From Pseudomonadota bacterium (GTDB lineage: Bacteria; Myxococcota_A; Polyangia; Haliangiales; Haliangiaceae), in contig JAKSDA010000363.1 in the NCBI GenBank assembly GCA_022360315.1, positions 1-64,000 on the forward strand: a stretch of DNA of 64,000 bases, read 5' to 3'. This document shows, one piece after another, positions 30,189 through 39,338 of this stretch (within the stretch, counting starts at the first letter, position 1; every line of letters begins with the position of its first letter). A program made the position numbers and the translations under genes. The notes under the pieces were generated by a model. That model was not told the origin of the DNA and searched no databases. It saw only the letters and a program-made list of their open reading frames with translations.

Positions 30189-31735
30189 TATAGAGAGATA
30201 ATGCCGCGGTCGGCCAGTCGCTTAAATGTGATCAGTGCTTCGACCTCACGCAAGGGCGAAACACGCATGAGTGATAAGAGGTCCCAGCGACCATCAATGC
30301 GGCTGGCGAGATAACGCTCGTTGTCGGTGAGCTCGATCGCATCGAGATCGGTGCGATCGACCAGCAGTTTGGGCACGCGGAACGAAGTCAGCAGGTCGCG
30401 GCAGAGCTGGGCGAACAACGCTCGCTCAAAATCGCGGTAAGCTTCTTGAATCGTCGAGTTTTCTGGCTCTCGAGAGAGTGCGCGCGAAGCCATTTCGAAC
30501 GCTGCGTCGCGATCGCCGCCGTCGGCGTGATGCCTCGCTGCCCGGAGCAGGGTTTCTGCTGTGTCTCCCGTGTTCTCTGCGTTCTCTCGTCCCGGCGACT
30601 CGGGCAAAACACTGCTGTCCGGCCGACCGCTCGCCGGGCTGCCATCGTCAGGAGTGCGAGACGACGGCGGCTGAGCTGGGCGATCGAACGCTTGAGAAAC
30701 TCGGCGAGCTCCGCTGCGCTGCTCTTCCCTCGCTCGAGCGAATACTCCGGACATCCGGCGAGATCCCCGTCGCTTCTTCCTCCCCATGCGCACCTCCGCC
30801 TCGGAACCCCGGTCGCCCTGTTCAGAATCACTCCGCTTCGCCCGCCTTGTCGGAGCGGCCGGGCGATCTGCAGCGAGGCCGGCGGGTCCAAGGAACGAGT
30901 CTTGCGAATCCGCCCTAGCCCGGCCAACAGATTCCGGCTCTTTCGGTGCCGGGCCGGCGGGTCCGAGGATCGGGTCTTCCAAACTCACTGTGTCTGATGG
31001 CTGCGCGGTTGCCTGGCCCGGCAGAGCAGCAGCACCGCGTTCGATCAGCTGGACCAGATGATCCAATGCGGAAAAGCGCCGGTGGTACCGTTCCAGCACG
31101 ATCTGACCAACCGACGAGCCGCGATCGATCGCGGCTGCGATTTCAGAGAGTTCGCGACGGGTACTCGCGTTGTCGTCGTCGTTGAAAACGAGGTCGCGGT
31201 CGGCAAACGTCAACACGACGTCCTCCGACGGAATCATGCGGTGGATCTGATGCCATCTGATCGCACGTCGCCGCGCCTCCGCGATGCAGGGTCCGATGGC
31301 GACCGACAGCGGAATCCCCACCTCTACTGGACACTCCTGGCTGCGCTCCATCACAAACGTCCCCTCGGTCCAGGCCATGGCATCGCACAATGCCTCGCGG
31401 GCCTGCTCTTCCAGCACTTGGCGCACACTCTCGTCGCTCACCGCACCTTTGGTGCGGAGTAAGTGTCTGAGTCCGAGCTCTGATGTGGCTTGGCTGGCGA
31501 GCACGTCATCCAGGGTTTCCTTGTCGATAAACCCGGCCCGCATGAGTAGGTGTCCGACATGCTCACTCGGTTCGTTCGAAGCGGCGCTAGCCACCACGCC
31601 GGAATCAAAGACAAATTTCCGAATGAGTGAAGACCATTCCACGATGAGCGAACCCGAGACACGTCGTCTGTCCACCCACTCGAGAATGTCCTCGGCTGAC
31701 ATCGTGCGCAGCGCCCCGCGAACTGTCATATCCAT
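30188..31735 (-). CDS. DUF4388 (PATAN-like) regulatory protein
   Basis: A 515-aa protein. The N-terminus (MTVRGALRTMSAEDILEWVD, then SGSLIVEW, FVFDSGVVASAAS) is the DUF4388/PATAN domain, found in Myxococcota signalling and gliding proteins. It is followed by helices with IGxxLLRxGxI-type motifs (HVGHLLMRAGFIDKETLDDV). A long disordered middle (about 245-400) is rich in Pro, Arg and Ser. The C-terminal region (about 405-515) has a TPR-like helix pair and ends DGRWDLLSLMRVSPLREVEA. It probably acts as a scaffold with the coupled membrane protein. Confidence 0.75.
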   Translation of the reverse strand: MDMTVRGALRTMSAEDILEWVDRRRVSGSLIVEWSSLIRKFVFDSGVVASAASNEPSEHVGHLLMRAGFIDKETLDDVLASQATSELGLRHLLRTKGAVSDESVRQVLEEQAREALCDAMAWTEGTFVMERSQECPVEVGIPLSVAIGPCIAEARRRAIRWHQIHRMIPSEDVVLTFADRDLVFNDDDNASTRRELSEIAAAIDRGSSVGQIVLERYHRRFSALDHLVQLIERGAAALPGQATAQPSDTVSLEDPILGPAGPAPKEPESVGRARADSQDSFLGPAGLAADRPAAPTRRAKRSDSEQGDRGSEAEVRMGRKKRRGSRRMSGVFARAREEQRSGARRVSQAFDRPAQPPSSRTPDDGSPASGRPDSSVLPESPGRENAENTGDTAETLLRAARHHADGGDRDAAFEMASRALSREPENSTIQEAYRDFERALFAQLCRDLLTSFRVPKLLVDRTDLDAIELTDNERYLASRIDGRWDLLSLMRVSPLREVEALITFKRLADRGIISL

Positions 31736-31844
31736 GGAAGCATACTCGAAACTCGGCTACCTTTGTCGTAAGTGGGAAGAAGTAGGTACCTGGAACTGTC
31801 TCCAAGTGGCAGGGTGCCACGCTTTCCGAGGAAACCAATAGAAG

Positions 31845-32474
31845 ATGAGCCGCAAGCAACCCATATTAAACCGACAGCTCGCCGCCAAAGTGATCGTCGC
31901 GGCCGCCTGTTTACTGATCGCATTTCAGTACATTCGAATGATTCAACCGGCCGCCGCGCGCGAGATCAAAAACGCATGCAAAGGCCTCAACACCTCCGCC
32001 AAGAATCCGCAGCTGGGCCCCCTGCCCTCCTCCGAGCCAGTCGATTTCACGGCTCTCAACCACGAGGGCCAGCCGGTCTCCCTATCTGACTACCGCGGCA
32101 AGGTCGTGCTGGTGAATTTCTGGGCGACCTGGTGCAAGGTATGCGAGTCCGAGAAGCCCGGCCTGGAGGAGATGGCAGCCGAGCTCCGCAGCGACGATTT
32201 CGAAGTTCTGACCCTGGCCTCCAACTCGGACTGGCGTGAGGTCCACGACTACGCTGCAGAGAAATTCCCCGACGGCGCGTCGTTCGACGTGCTGCTCGAC
32301 CCACCCAAGGGTGACGACAATCTGGGTGAGATCGCTCGTTCGTGGGGACTCTCCGCAGTGCCCGAGACATTTGTCATCGATCGCGAAGGGCAGGTCCAGT
32401 TTTACTTCATCAACAAGCGCGACTGGAATTCGGACGTGGCCCTCACCTGCCTGCGCGGCATGATCGACGCCTGA
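31845..32474 (+). CDS. TlpA-like membrane-anchored thioredoxin
   Basis: A 209-aa protein with GAGGAAA upstream. An N-terminal anchor (VIVAAACLLIAFQYI) is followed by an AhpC/TSA-type thioredoxin fold: GKVVLVNFWATWCKVC gives the CxxC active site (WCKVC), and VPETFVIDREG carries the cis-Pro. It faces the periplasm and should reduce or isomerise disulfides, for example in cytochrome maturation. The Nudix gene starts four bases after its stop, so the two form an operon. Confidence 0.88.
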   Translation: MSRKQPILNRQLAAKVIVAAACLLIAFQYIRMIQPAAAREIKNACKGLNTSAKNPQLGPLPSSEPVDFTALNHEGQPVSLSDYRGKVVLVNFWATWCKVCESEKPGLEEMAAELRSDDFEVLTLASNSDWREVHDYAAEKFPDGASFDVLLDPPKGDDNLGEIARSWGLSAVPETFVIDREGQVQFYFINKRDWNSDVALTCLRGMIDA

Positions 32475-32478
32475 CCGC

Positions 32479-33153
32479 ATGGACGAAATCGTCGGATTCG
32501 AGGTCGACAGCGACGACCTGATCGGTGCAGAGGACGGTTTTCTGGCCATAAGGCGCCTGCGGCTGCGCAATCGCCGCAGCGATGGTTCGCACTCCGAACA
32601 ATATCTGTGCGACTTCATCGTCCGCCCGTACGGAGTCGACGCGGTTGTGGTCGTTCTCTATCACCGCACGCGAAGCGGTGTGCAAGTCCTTTTGCGGCGA
32701 GGTCTCAGACCACCGCTCGCATTTGGCCGCTCGGCCGAGCGCGTCCCGGTCGCCGAAAGTCGTTCCTATATGTATCTCACCGAGGTAGTTGCCGGGATCA
32801 TCGAGGCCCACGATCGCGGCATTGACGGTATACGGCGTCGCGCCGCCGAAGAGACCCTGGAAGAGGCCGGCTACCGCATCGAGTCCAAAGACGTCGTATT
32901 CCTGGGTCAAGCCGTGTTTCCCTCACCCGGAGCCATGGCCGAGAAGTTCTGGCTCACCGCGGTGGAGGTCAAAGACCCTTCGGCGCAGATTTCCCTGTGC
33001 GGTGACGGTTCGCCCATGGAGGAGGGGGCCACCACCGAGTGGCTCGATCTCGATCGGGCAATCGCCGCCTGTGTGCGGGGCGACATCGAGGACTGCAAAA
33101 CCGAGCTCGCCTTGCGCCGACTCCGCGATCTTTTGCAAACTCAATCCGCCTGA
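32479..33153 (+). CDS. Nudix hydrolase
   Basis: A 224-aa protein. The Nudix box is present (GIIEAHDRGIDGIRRRAAEE followed by TLEEAGY). A beta-rich N-terminal region and the ESRSYMYLTEVVAG strand resemble ADP-ribose-type pyrophosphatases. The box opens with an extra residue compared with the G-x5-E-x7-REUxEExGU consensus and has AAEET in place of REL, so activity is likely but not certain. It follows the TlpA gene. Confidence 0.8.
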   Translation: MDEIVGFEVDSDDLIGAEDGFLAIRRLRLRNRRSDGSHSEQYLCDFIVRPYGVDAVVVVLYHRTRSGVQVLLRRGLRPPLAFGRSAERVPVAESRSYMYLTEVVAGIIEAHDRGIDGIRRRAAEETLEEAGYRIESKDVVFLGQAVFPSPGAMAEKFWLTAVEVKDPSAQISLCGDGSPMEEGATTEWLDLDRAIAACVRGDIEDCKTELALRRLRDLLQTQSA

Positions 33154-33199
33154 CTGAAGAACCAATCAATTGCAGTGAGTTTCCGGTCACAACGCCGGA

Positions 33200-33589
33200 T
33201 CAACGATGCCGCCGACCGCCCGGCACCGGGTGAGTTTCCCCACCTTCCTCGGCGATGATGAGCGCGTAGAAAGTCCCGCTTTTTGCGCGGAACAGCCAGC
33301 CCACATGTGTCGAGCAGCTGCGGCAAAATGCCCGCTGCCAGGTATGACCTGGAAACCACGAAGCATGGTGTGATGTTTCGCCAGTCGCGATGCAACCGGG
33401 CGCCGACTCGAAACACGCCACCGCAAAGCGATAGCCGCCGGGGTTTTTCACCTTGTGTGTGTACTTGCCGGCGATGGCTACCCGGAATTCTCGGCCGGCA
33501 ATGGGGCTGCTACAATGCGGGCAGCAAACTGCGGTAACGTCACCCTGATGGGCGCAACTATCGGAGGCGCTGCGCACCTCTCGTATCAT
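33200..33589 (-). CDS. Small CULT-domain (cereblon-like, Yippee/Mis18 fold) protein
   Basis: A 129-aa protein (start uncertain; ATG 33589 is the nearest). It matches the CULT domain, the thalidomide-binding fold of cereblon, also found as single-domain bacterial proteins. Zinc Cys pairs are CPHC (23-26) and CRSC (89-92). KNPGGYRF (about 48-55) follows, and the three aromatic-cage Trp fall at SWFPG (Trp78), HTW (Trp84) and HVGW (Trp98), followed by TFYALI. The domain fills nearly the whole protein. In bacteria its natural ligand is unknown. The gene stands alone and converges on the Nudix gene. Confidence 0.75.
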   Translation of the reverse strand: MIREVRSASDSCAHQGDVTAVCCPHCSSPIAGREFRVAIAGKYTHKVKNPGGYRFAVACFESAPGCIATGETSHHASWFPGHTWQRAFCRSCSTHVGWLFRAKSGTFYALIIAEEGGETHPVPGGRRHR

Positions 33590-33605
33590 ACACCGACACC
33601 GGACC

Positions 33606-33722
33606 AAGCAGACACGCATTGGTTGTGGCTCAAACAAGGCATTCTGTTGCGAGGCCGACGGCCGAGCCGGCCGGGAGTTCGGCCGTCCGGGAGCGTTGCC
33701 CAAAAATTGTGGCCCTGGGCGC
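33606..33722. repeat. Dispersed palindromic repeat, copy B
   Basis: Second copy of the element at 2640-2759, same orientation. It sits in the divergent region between the CULT gene and the CAP lipoprotein gene. Confidence 0.65.
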
Positions 33723-33833
33723 GTGGCGGCGGGTAGCCCGGTCGCATCGAGTGACGTCAACCACGCGTGAATATATTCGCTATTGTGATACCGCTGTAGT
33801 GCTATCCCTGTTGTGCTACACTTTTTGACCCAG

Positions 33834-35525
33834 ATGATACCCATTCGCGTGCGTAGTGACATGGTGTTGGCCTGGGCGAGCTTGCTGCTCCTTGCCTGCG
33901 CGTCCAATCCCAAACAAATCGGAAAAGACCCCGCATGGCGCCAGGGCAACCGAGTCGATCAGACTGTACGAGCTCCGCGAACCGCCGAATTGGCGCCGCT
34001 CATATTCGCGCCATCTGGCGCGGCGGTGACTTTTTACAACGATCCGCTCATCGAGCCAGCGCCGCCCCATCCACTCGGCGATGCCATTGTCAGGGCTATT
34101 GCGTCACATCACGCTCGGACTGGAAGCGTATCGCCCAAGCCCGACGGACGGCTGTACCGGGCGGCCGCCGAGTTGGCTGCAGTGGTCCCCGAAGACGCGC
34201 CTCTGGCCTATCCACTGATCGAGTTCGCCCTGCAGCGAAATGGCATTATCGAGCCTTCGCCGCATATCCTGGTCATATGGGGACCACTCAACCAGCCACA
34301 GGCCATCATTGACAAGCTGAGCGAGCGCCTGCCTGCCATCCTCGGCGCGGGGACATTTACCCGCGTTGGCATCGGCAGCGCGGTGCGCAAAAAAGACGGC
34401 GAGGGCGTCGCTATCCTGGCTCTGCAGTCGAGCTATCTCACCACCAAACCGATCCCGCGGGAACTTCCCACCGGCGGCGACATCGTCATCGAGGGCAGAA
34501 TCGACTCCAGGTATCGCAAACCCGAGGTCTTTGTGACCCGTGAGGACGGCTCGGTCGACCGGCCCCGGCTGCGAACTCGCCGATCAGGTGCATTCCGCAC
34601 CGAAATCCCCTGCACTCGTCATCAGGGCCGCCAGCAGATCGAGATCACTGCCATCGACGCGTCTGGCTCGAACGTCCTGGCCAACTTTCCGGTGTGGTGC
34701 AACAGGCGTGCACCCATGAGCGTCACGATAGAACCCACGATCGACGACACGGCTGACATCACGGAGCCGGGACGAGCAGAAGAGTTGATGTTCGAACTCG
34801 TCAACCGAGACCGCAAAAAGCACGGGTTACCTCCACTCGCCAGCTCGCCACGAGTCGCTGCAGTGTCTCGCGCGCACAGTCAAGATATGCAGCAAAACGG
34901 TTTTGTGGCGCATGTTTCGCCGACCACTGGCTCGGCCGCCGACCGCGTGCGTGCCGCGCGCATTCGTACCTCTGTGGTGCTGGAGAACGTGGCCCGCGCC
35001 TACGGTGTGGCCGAAGCCCAGGCCGGGCTGATGAACAGTCCAGGCCACCGCGCCAACCTGCTCTCCGATCTGGTCACTCACATTGGTATTGGCATCGCAT
35101 TTGGCGAAGAAGTGGCCGGGCGACGCGAATTGTTCGTAACTCAGGTCTTTACCCGCGTCCCCCCGATGATTGCGCTGGATGCGGCCAAGAAACGCATCCA
35201 GCGCATGCTCCGCTCGCGCAGCCGTCTGTTGCGGGATAAATCGCTCGCTGACCTGGCCCAGGAGTATGCTCGAAGTCTGGCGACTGGCCTCCCGTCCGAC
35301 GAAACCGCGCGCCGCATGGCCCAAAAACTCGAGACTCTGGCCAACCGATATCGCCGGGTCACCAGCGCTATCACCACGGTCACCGACATCGAAACATTCG
35401 ACGTCGACACCCTGCTAAATGACAAGCGAGTGACCCACTACGGTCTCGGACTGGCACGAGTCAGTCACGAAGAGCAGGGCGAAGGCGCCATCTTCATCGT
35501 CATCTTGCTCGGACAGGCGCGCTGA
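33834..35525 (+). CDS. CAP (SCP/PR-1) domain lipoprotein
   Basis: A 563-aa protein. The start at 33834 gives a basic n-region before the signal core, which ends in the lipobox LLAC. The middle (about 220-300) holds a beta domain. The CAP domain (about 320-450) shows LVNRDRKKHGLPPL, SRAHSQDMQQNGFVAHVSP (a conserved CAP His), ENVARAYG and NSPGHRANLL. A charged helical C-terminus follows. Bacterial CAP proteins are secreted, with peptidase, lipid-binding or adhesive roles; this one is probably surface-anchored. Confidence 0.82.
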   Translation: MIPIRVRSDMVLAWASLLLLACASNPKQIGKDPAWRQGNRVDQTVRAPRTAELAPLIFAPSGAAVTFYNDPLIEPAPPHPLGDAIVRAIASHHARTGSVSPKPDGRLYRAAAELAAVVPEDAPLAYPLIEFALQRNGIIEPSPHILVIWGPLNQPQAIIDKLSERLPAILGAGTFTRVGIGSAVRKKDGEGVAILALQSSYLTTKPIPRELPTGGDIVIEGRIDSRYRKPEVFVTREDGSVDRPRLRTRRSGAFRTEIPCTRHQGRQQIEITAIDASGSNVLANFPVWCNRRAPMSVTIEPTIDDTADITEPGRAEELMFELVNRDRKKHGLPPLASSPRVAAVSRAHSQDMQQNGFVAHVSPTTGSAADRVRAARIRTSVVLENVARAYGVAEAQAGLMNSPGHRANLLSDLVTHIGIGIAFGEEVAGRRELFVTQVFTRVPPMIALDAAKKRIQRMLRSRSRLLRDKSLADLAQEYARSLATGLPSDETARRMAQKLETLANRYRRVTSAITTVTDIETFDVDTLLNDKRVTHYGLGLARVSHEEQGEGAIFIVILLGQAR

Positions 35526-35541
35526 GAAATCCGGGCTGGCG

Positions 35542-36324
35542 CTATTCGCCTGCGAGCTGCTCCGCGACCGGGAAAACCAGCTCGAAATCCGAAATCTTCA
35601 CAGCAGCAATCACGGAGCGCGCGGTCATATCCGGAAACACCGTTGAATCGAATTCCTCGGGCTGAAAGAGCGCCAGTTGCTTGAAACCACGACCCGCCAG
35701 CGCATAGATAAACGTGGTGCCGTCGAGAACTTGGCCCAAGGTCCGGAACCCCTCGGGGACCAATTTCGTGCCGATCGGAATCTTTGGGCCGAATAGCGTG
35801 GTCATGGAAAAATTGGCGAACGTCTTGCCCTGTGACGAAATGGTGAACGACTCGGTCCTGCCGTTTTTGGATATCTCAAAGTCAGCCATCTCTTTGGGAA
35901 TCCCCCAATTCAACCGACCATTGACCAGACTATCCCGTGAATCGACAAAGATCTTGGTGATGGAAGCATGGCGCTCGCCGTCCTGGAAGAGAAACGTACC
36001 CGGGATATACAATAGTTCACGATACGGTCCGGCCGGCGAGTCTTTATAGTCGACCATCATCATAACGTTGAATGGATTCTCATAAGAATCCACGAGGTTG
36101 GCCGGAATATCGGCATCTTCCAGGTTTACTGAATCGCTTGATCTGGTGATAATGATATAACCGTCACCGTGGAGAGTCCACGGCGATGGCAGTAATCGAG
36201 TATCATCAGAAATGTGGTCTAGTGCGTTTCCCTCGGCTTCTTTATCGAGGCCACAGCCGCTCGAAAGTGATATCACCAATAGTAGAAAAATCGATATTAC
36301 AAGAAAGGTTTTTGTTTTATACAT
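35542..36324 (-). CDS. Acetoacetate-decarboxylase-like lipoprotein
   Basis: A 260-aa protein with a Lys-containing signal ending in the lipobox SSGC. The mature part resembles the acetoacetate decarboxylase fold: LPSPWTLHGDGYIII, DSPAGPYRELLYIPG and ITKIFVDSRDSLVNGRLNWG followed by IPKE. The Schiff-base Lys of true decarboxylases cannot be placed with confidence, so it may be a binding protein. Upstream is AT-rich with TATAAT on the minus strand (36354-36359) and AGGGA before the ATG. Base composition in the signal region differs from the surroundings. Confidence 0.65.
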   Translation of the reverse strand: MYKTKTFLVISIFLLLVISLSSGCGLDKEAEGNALDHISDDTRLLPSPWTLHGDGYIIITRSSDSVNLEDADIPANLVDSYENPFNVMMMVDYKDSPAGPYRELLYIPGTFLFQDGERHASITKIFVDSRDSLVNGRLNWGIPKEMADFEISKNGRTESFTISSQGKTFANFSMTTLFGPKIPIGTKLVPEGFRTLGQVLDGTTFIYALAGRGFKQLALFQPEEFDSTVFPDMTARSVIAAVKISDFELVFPVAEQLAGE

Positions 36325-36402
36325 TTTCTAATCCCTATGGATAATGCAATATTATTATAGTAGCAATTTATAACGATAAAAAGCTGCCACGGCATGCTCT
36401 GG

Positions 36403-36433
36403 TCGAACGAGTACGTGAATGGTACTCGTTCGA
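36403..36433. promoter_or_regulatory. Perfect 12-bp inverted repeat
   Basis: TCGAACGAGTAC and GTACTCGTTCGA are separated by seven bases. No T run follows on either strand, so an operator or structured RNA is as likely as a terminator. Confidence 0.45.
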
Positions 36434-36709
36434 TGGCTCGCATTGCTCTGTGCAGCTGTGTGTACGGTATCGTGTGCAAGAATCCAATGAAAAATGAATT
36501 TTTTTTCATCTTCGGGAGGCCAGACGTTCGGGCCGACCACAGAAAGCGTCATAACAGCGCGATAAACCAGTGGAACCCTTGCTGCTCGAGGTACTGCGAT
36601 GCTCGAGCGCACCTGGATGAGACCGCACCAAAGTGTCGCGACCCACAAGTATGAGTGTCGGTCACATTGGCAAGGCGCGAAGAATGACTCGGGTGGCCCA
36701 CCGGGCAGA

Positions 36710-36845
36710 CTTGCCACCAGGCAGGCTTGCCACCAGGCAGGCTTGCCACCAGGCAGACTTGCCACCAGGCCGACTTGCCACCAGGCAGACTTGCCACCAG
36801 GCAGACTTGCCACCAGGCAGTCTTGCCACCAGGCAGACTTGCCAC
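36710..36845. repeat. 16-bp tandem repeat array, eight units plus a partial
   Basis: The unit cttgccaccaggcaga repeats eight times with one or two mismatches, then half a unit. It ends about 14 bp before the proposed start of the ATPase gene. There are no spacers, so it is not a CRISPR array. Confidence 0.9.
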
Positions 36846-36858
36846 TACACTGCCAGGA

Positions 36859-38397
36859 GTGTTCCGGACCAACCAGCCGGTAATTGACGAGAATTTCTTT
36901 GACCGCGAACGCCAGATTCAAGCGCTCGAGGACCTCGTTCATCGTCTCGCCGCTGGTTCGCCGAGTTGGCTGGCCATCATTGGCCCCCGCAAGGTCGGCA
37001 AAACCAGTATGGTGCTGGAACTGGCGCGTCGTGTGCGTGACGCGAACGTGGTATTCGTCCTGTTGGACGTGCAGAGTGAGCTTCCCTTGTCCGTCGAGGT
37101 ATTTCGCACGTATGTATTGCGCATCCTCGACGGTATACTGGGTCCTGACCTGCCAGTATCCCTCGAGGTCGTGGCCGCTACCCCGGCAGAGTACCGCGAC
37201 GCGCTGGAAGAATCGGATCGCTACGACTCGCTGCCGAGGGATCTCCGTTCGCTTATCCGTACCCTGCCGGAGAGAAAGGCAGACCGCAGTTTCGTCCGTG
37301 CCTGCCTCGAACTCCCCGAGCAGTTGGCCAATTGGTTTGGGACTCATATACTCGTGGCCATTGATGAATTCCAGGAGCTGGCAGGACTGGCGCACAAACC
37401 CCGCGGCAGCGACCCACTACCAGTCATGCGAAGCATCTGGCAAAAACACCAACGCGTCGCCTACGTCGTCTCGGGCTCTGGCCGGACCATGTTGGAAGAC
37501 ATGGTTAGCGATGAGCACTCACCGTTTTTTCAGCATTTCTCACTCATGTACGTCGACCGGTTTTCGCTGGACACCGGAGTAGAATTGCTGGTCCGCGCGA
37601 GCCCCCGAGATCGACCCATCCGGCGGACGCTCGCCAAGCGCGCTGTAGCGGCCATTGGCACCCATCCGTTCTACCTACAACTCCTCGGCGAGGCCATCGT
37701 CGCACAAACACCTCCCTATGATGACCGTGTGCTCAAAGAAGCGCTGCAAGATCTACTCTTCTCGCCGAGCGGCCGATTGTCACTGTACTTCCAGAATCAG
37801 TTCGATCGAGTGGTCGGCCGCTCGAGCTTCCTGGCGTCGGTCCTGGGCGCACTGACCAGTGGTCCACTCCGCATCACTGATATCGCGGCAGCGATTGGAA
37901 CGCGCACAGGCGATGCGGTGCGCTACGTCGAACGACTGCGCGATACCGTGGTGAGGGACGAGGACGGCCGGTATCGCCTCGAAGATTCGACCTTCGGACT
38001 CTGGCTGCGCTGGCGGACCCCTGGTGGGACTGTGTTGCCGATGTCGCTCGTCGGGGACGAGGCGGAACGGGAATCGGCCACTGTGCTGGCGAGGATGGGC
38101 TTCGATCTCGTCTACCAATCGCTTCGCTCTCGCGGAGCGTTCGACCTCCTGGCCACGCGAGGTGCCCATCAGCTGGGCGTTCAGGTCAAACGTCGAGCGA
38201 CCTTGCCATTGCGTTTTGGCAAGACCGAGTGGAATCGAATGCTGGCGGACGCCGAGCGTTTCGGTTGGCGCTGGGTGATCGCAGTAGTAAGCCCCGATGG
38301 CGACGTGTCATTCTTGGATCCCAGCAAGGCTCGCAGAGGCAAAGAGGTGCGCCTGTCTGCAGCGGCGCGCATCGACAACCTGCTCCTCTGGCTATGA
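36859..38397 (+). CDS. Archaeal-type ATPase fused to a C-terminal nuclease-like domain
   Basis: A 512-aa protein; GTG 36859 is the most plausible start because upstream frame is repeat-derived, but it lacks a well-spaced ribosome-binding site. The ATPase_2-type STAND/AAA module (about 10-240) has Walker A GPRKVGKTS (42-50), Walker B ILVAIDEF and a sensor region (YVVSGSG). Winged-helix segments follow (about 290-400). The C-terminus (about 415-500) has FDLLATRGAHQLGVQVKRR, a PD-(D/E)XK/DUF234-like nuclease pattern (D...QVK). Proteins like this occur on mobile or defence-like islands; function unknown. Confidence 0.75.
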   Translation: MFRTNQPVIDENFFDRERQIQALEDLVHRLAAGSPSWLAIIGPRKVGKTSMVLELARRVRDANVVFVLLDVQSELPLSVEVFRTYVLRILDGILGPDLPVSLEVVAATPAEYRDALEESDRYDSLPRDLRSLIRTLPERKADRSFVRACLELPEQLANWFGTHILVAIDEFQELAGLAHKPRGSDPLPVMRSIWQKHQRVAYVVSGSGRTMLEDMVSDEHSPFFQHFSLMYVDRFSLDTGVELLVRASPRDRPIRRTLAKRAVAAIGTHPFYLQLLGEAIVAQTPPYDDRVLKEALQDLLFSPSGRLSLYFQNQFDRVVGRSSFLASVLGALTSGPLRITDIAAAIGTRTGDAVRYVERLRDTVVRDEDGRYRLEDSTFGLWLRWRTPGGTVLPMSLVGDEAERESATVLARMGFDLVYQSLRSRGAFDLLATRGAHQLGVQVKRRATLPLRFGKTEWNRMLADAERFGWRWVIAVVSPDGDVSFLDPSKARRGKEVRLSAAARIDNLLLWL

Positions 38398-38477
38398 GCA
38401 ATGCCCGGGGTCTGGCCGCGGGGTCGGAGTAACGGCCTATCTCATCATCGGCACCGCTGTGAGGTCACAGAGCCGAG

Positions 38478-39338
38478 TCAGTACAAGAGCTCGACCCAGC
38501 GCTTTCCGGCCACCATCTCGGCGTGGCGGCGCTCCCACTGCTCGGGGGACCCTGCAACGTTGGCGAACACTCCGACCAGGGCGTCGCGAGTTTTTTCGAG
38601 GCCGGCGATGTACAGATAGGTCTTGGGATCGGACAACAGCTTCCAGATCTCTTCTCCGCGCTCTTCGATGGTCTCCGCCCAGGCGATGTCGTCGCTCCAG
38701 GCCGGACGGTGACTCAGGACTTTGAACGCCTCGAAAGTCTCCTGGTCGTAATACTGAGCAAAATCGTCGCGCTCGTCGTTGAGGTAGAACAACTCGAGAC
38801 CACTGCGGGCACCGTAAAATAGCCAGATTCGACCGATGAAGCTGTCCACTCGTTCGTATAGGTGACGGACAAAGGCGCGGAATGGTGCAATGCCAGTACT
38901 GGTGGCGACTAGAATCAGATTGGCGTCGCGTTCGAGTGGCACTTCGAACGGCAGGCCAAAAGGACCGGTCAGACTCAGCTGGTCGCCAGGGCGGAGATCG
39001 CAGAGATAATTGGAAGCCACACCATCGTAGCGCTCGCCGTTATAGTCATCGATATAACTACATCGCTTGACGCAAATCGTGACCTGAACATGGCCCTCGC
39101 CGGTCTGCGCAGGCAGATCGGCGACGCTGTACAGGCGCAAATGGTGTTCCTGGCCAAACTCTTTTTGCCCCGGAGCCAGGACACCGATGCTTTGACCGAC
39201 GTCGAGATCGAGCGCGGGAGACGCGACATCGAGCACCAGTTCCCGCACTTCGTCCACGGATTCCGCGGGGGTGATGCGCTGCGAAGACACGACCGTGGCC
39301 GTGAACCGATTACTCGTATCCAGGTCCTCGAGATGCAT
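38478..39338 (-). CDS. Ferredoxin-NADP(+) reductase (plant-type FNR fold)
   Basis: A 286-aa protein starting MHLEDLDTSNRF. The FAD-binding RLYS (68-71) and GPFG lie in the beta barrel; the NADP domain has STGIAPFR (147-154) and YLYIAGLEKT. The chain ends in Tyr (WVELLY), the stacking aromatic residue of plant-type FNR. It is the last gene of the rnf/nifJ operon and should exchange electrons between reduced ferredoxin and NADP(H). The upstream ORF overlaps its start by 29 bp. Confidence 0.88.
   Translation of the reverse strand: MHLEDLDTSNRFTATVVSSQRITPAESVDEVRELVLDVASPALDLDVGQSIGVLAPGQKEFGQEHHLRLYSVADLPAQTGEGHVQVTICVKRCSYIDDYNGERYDGVASNYLCDLRPGDQLSLTGPFGLPFEVPLERDANLILVATSTGIAPFRAFVRHLYERVDSFIGRIWLFYGARSGLELFYLNDERDDFAQYYDQETFEAFKVLSHRPAWSDDIAWAETIEERGEEIWKLLSDPKTYLYIAGLEKTRDALVGVFANVAGSPEQWERRHAEMVAGKRWVELLY

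Larger units (their letters stand above)
36325..36858. other. Intergenic region with hairpin and tandem array
   Basis: No gene is credible here. It contains the promoter of the 36324 gene, a perfect hairpin (36403-36433) and the 16-bp tandem array (36710-36845). Frames running through the array encode repeated W/G or P/R peptides on both strands and look like artefacts. Confidence 0.6.

Noticed and set aside
36710..36845. Possible CRISPR array
   Set aside because: The 16-bp units are contiguous with no spacers and no cas genes are nearby.
36355..37395. 346-aa minus-strand frame with repeated GGKSAWWQ peptides
   Set aside because: It is the complement of the tandem array and of the ATPase coding region; no ribosome-binding site or domain.
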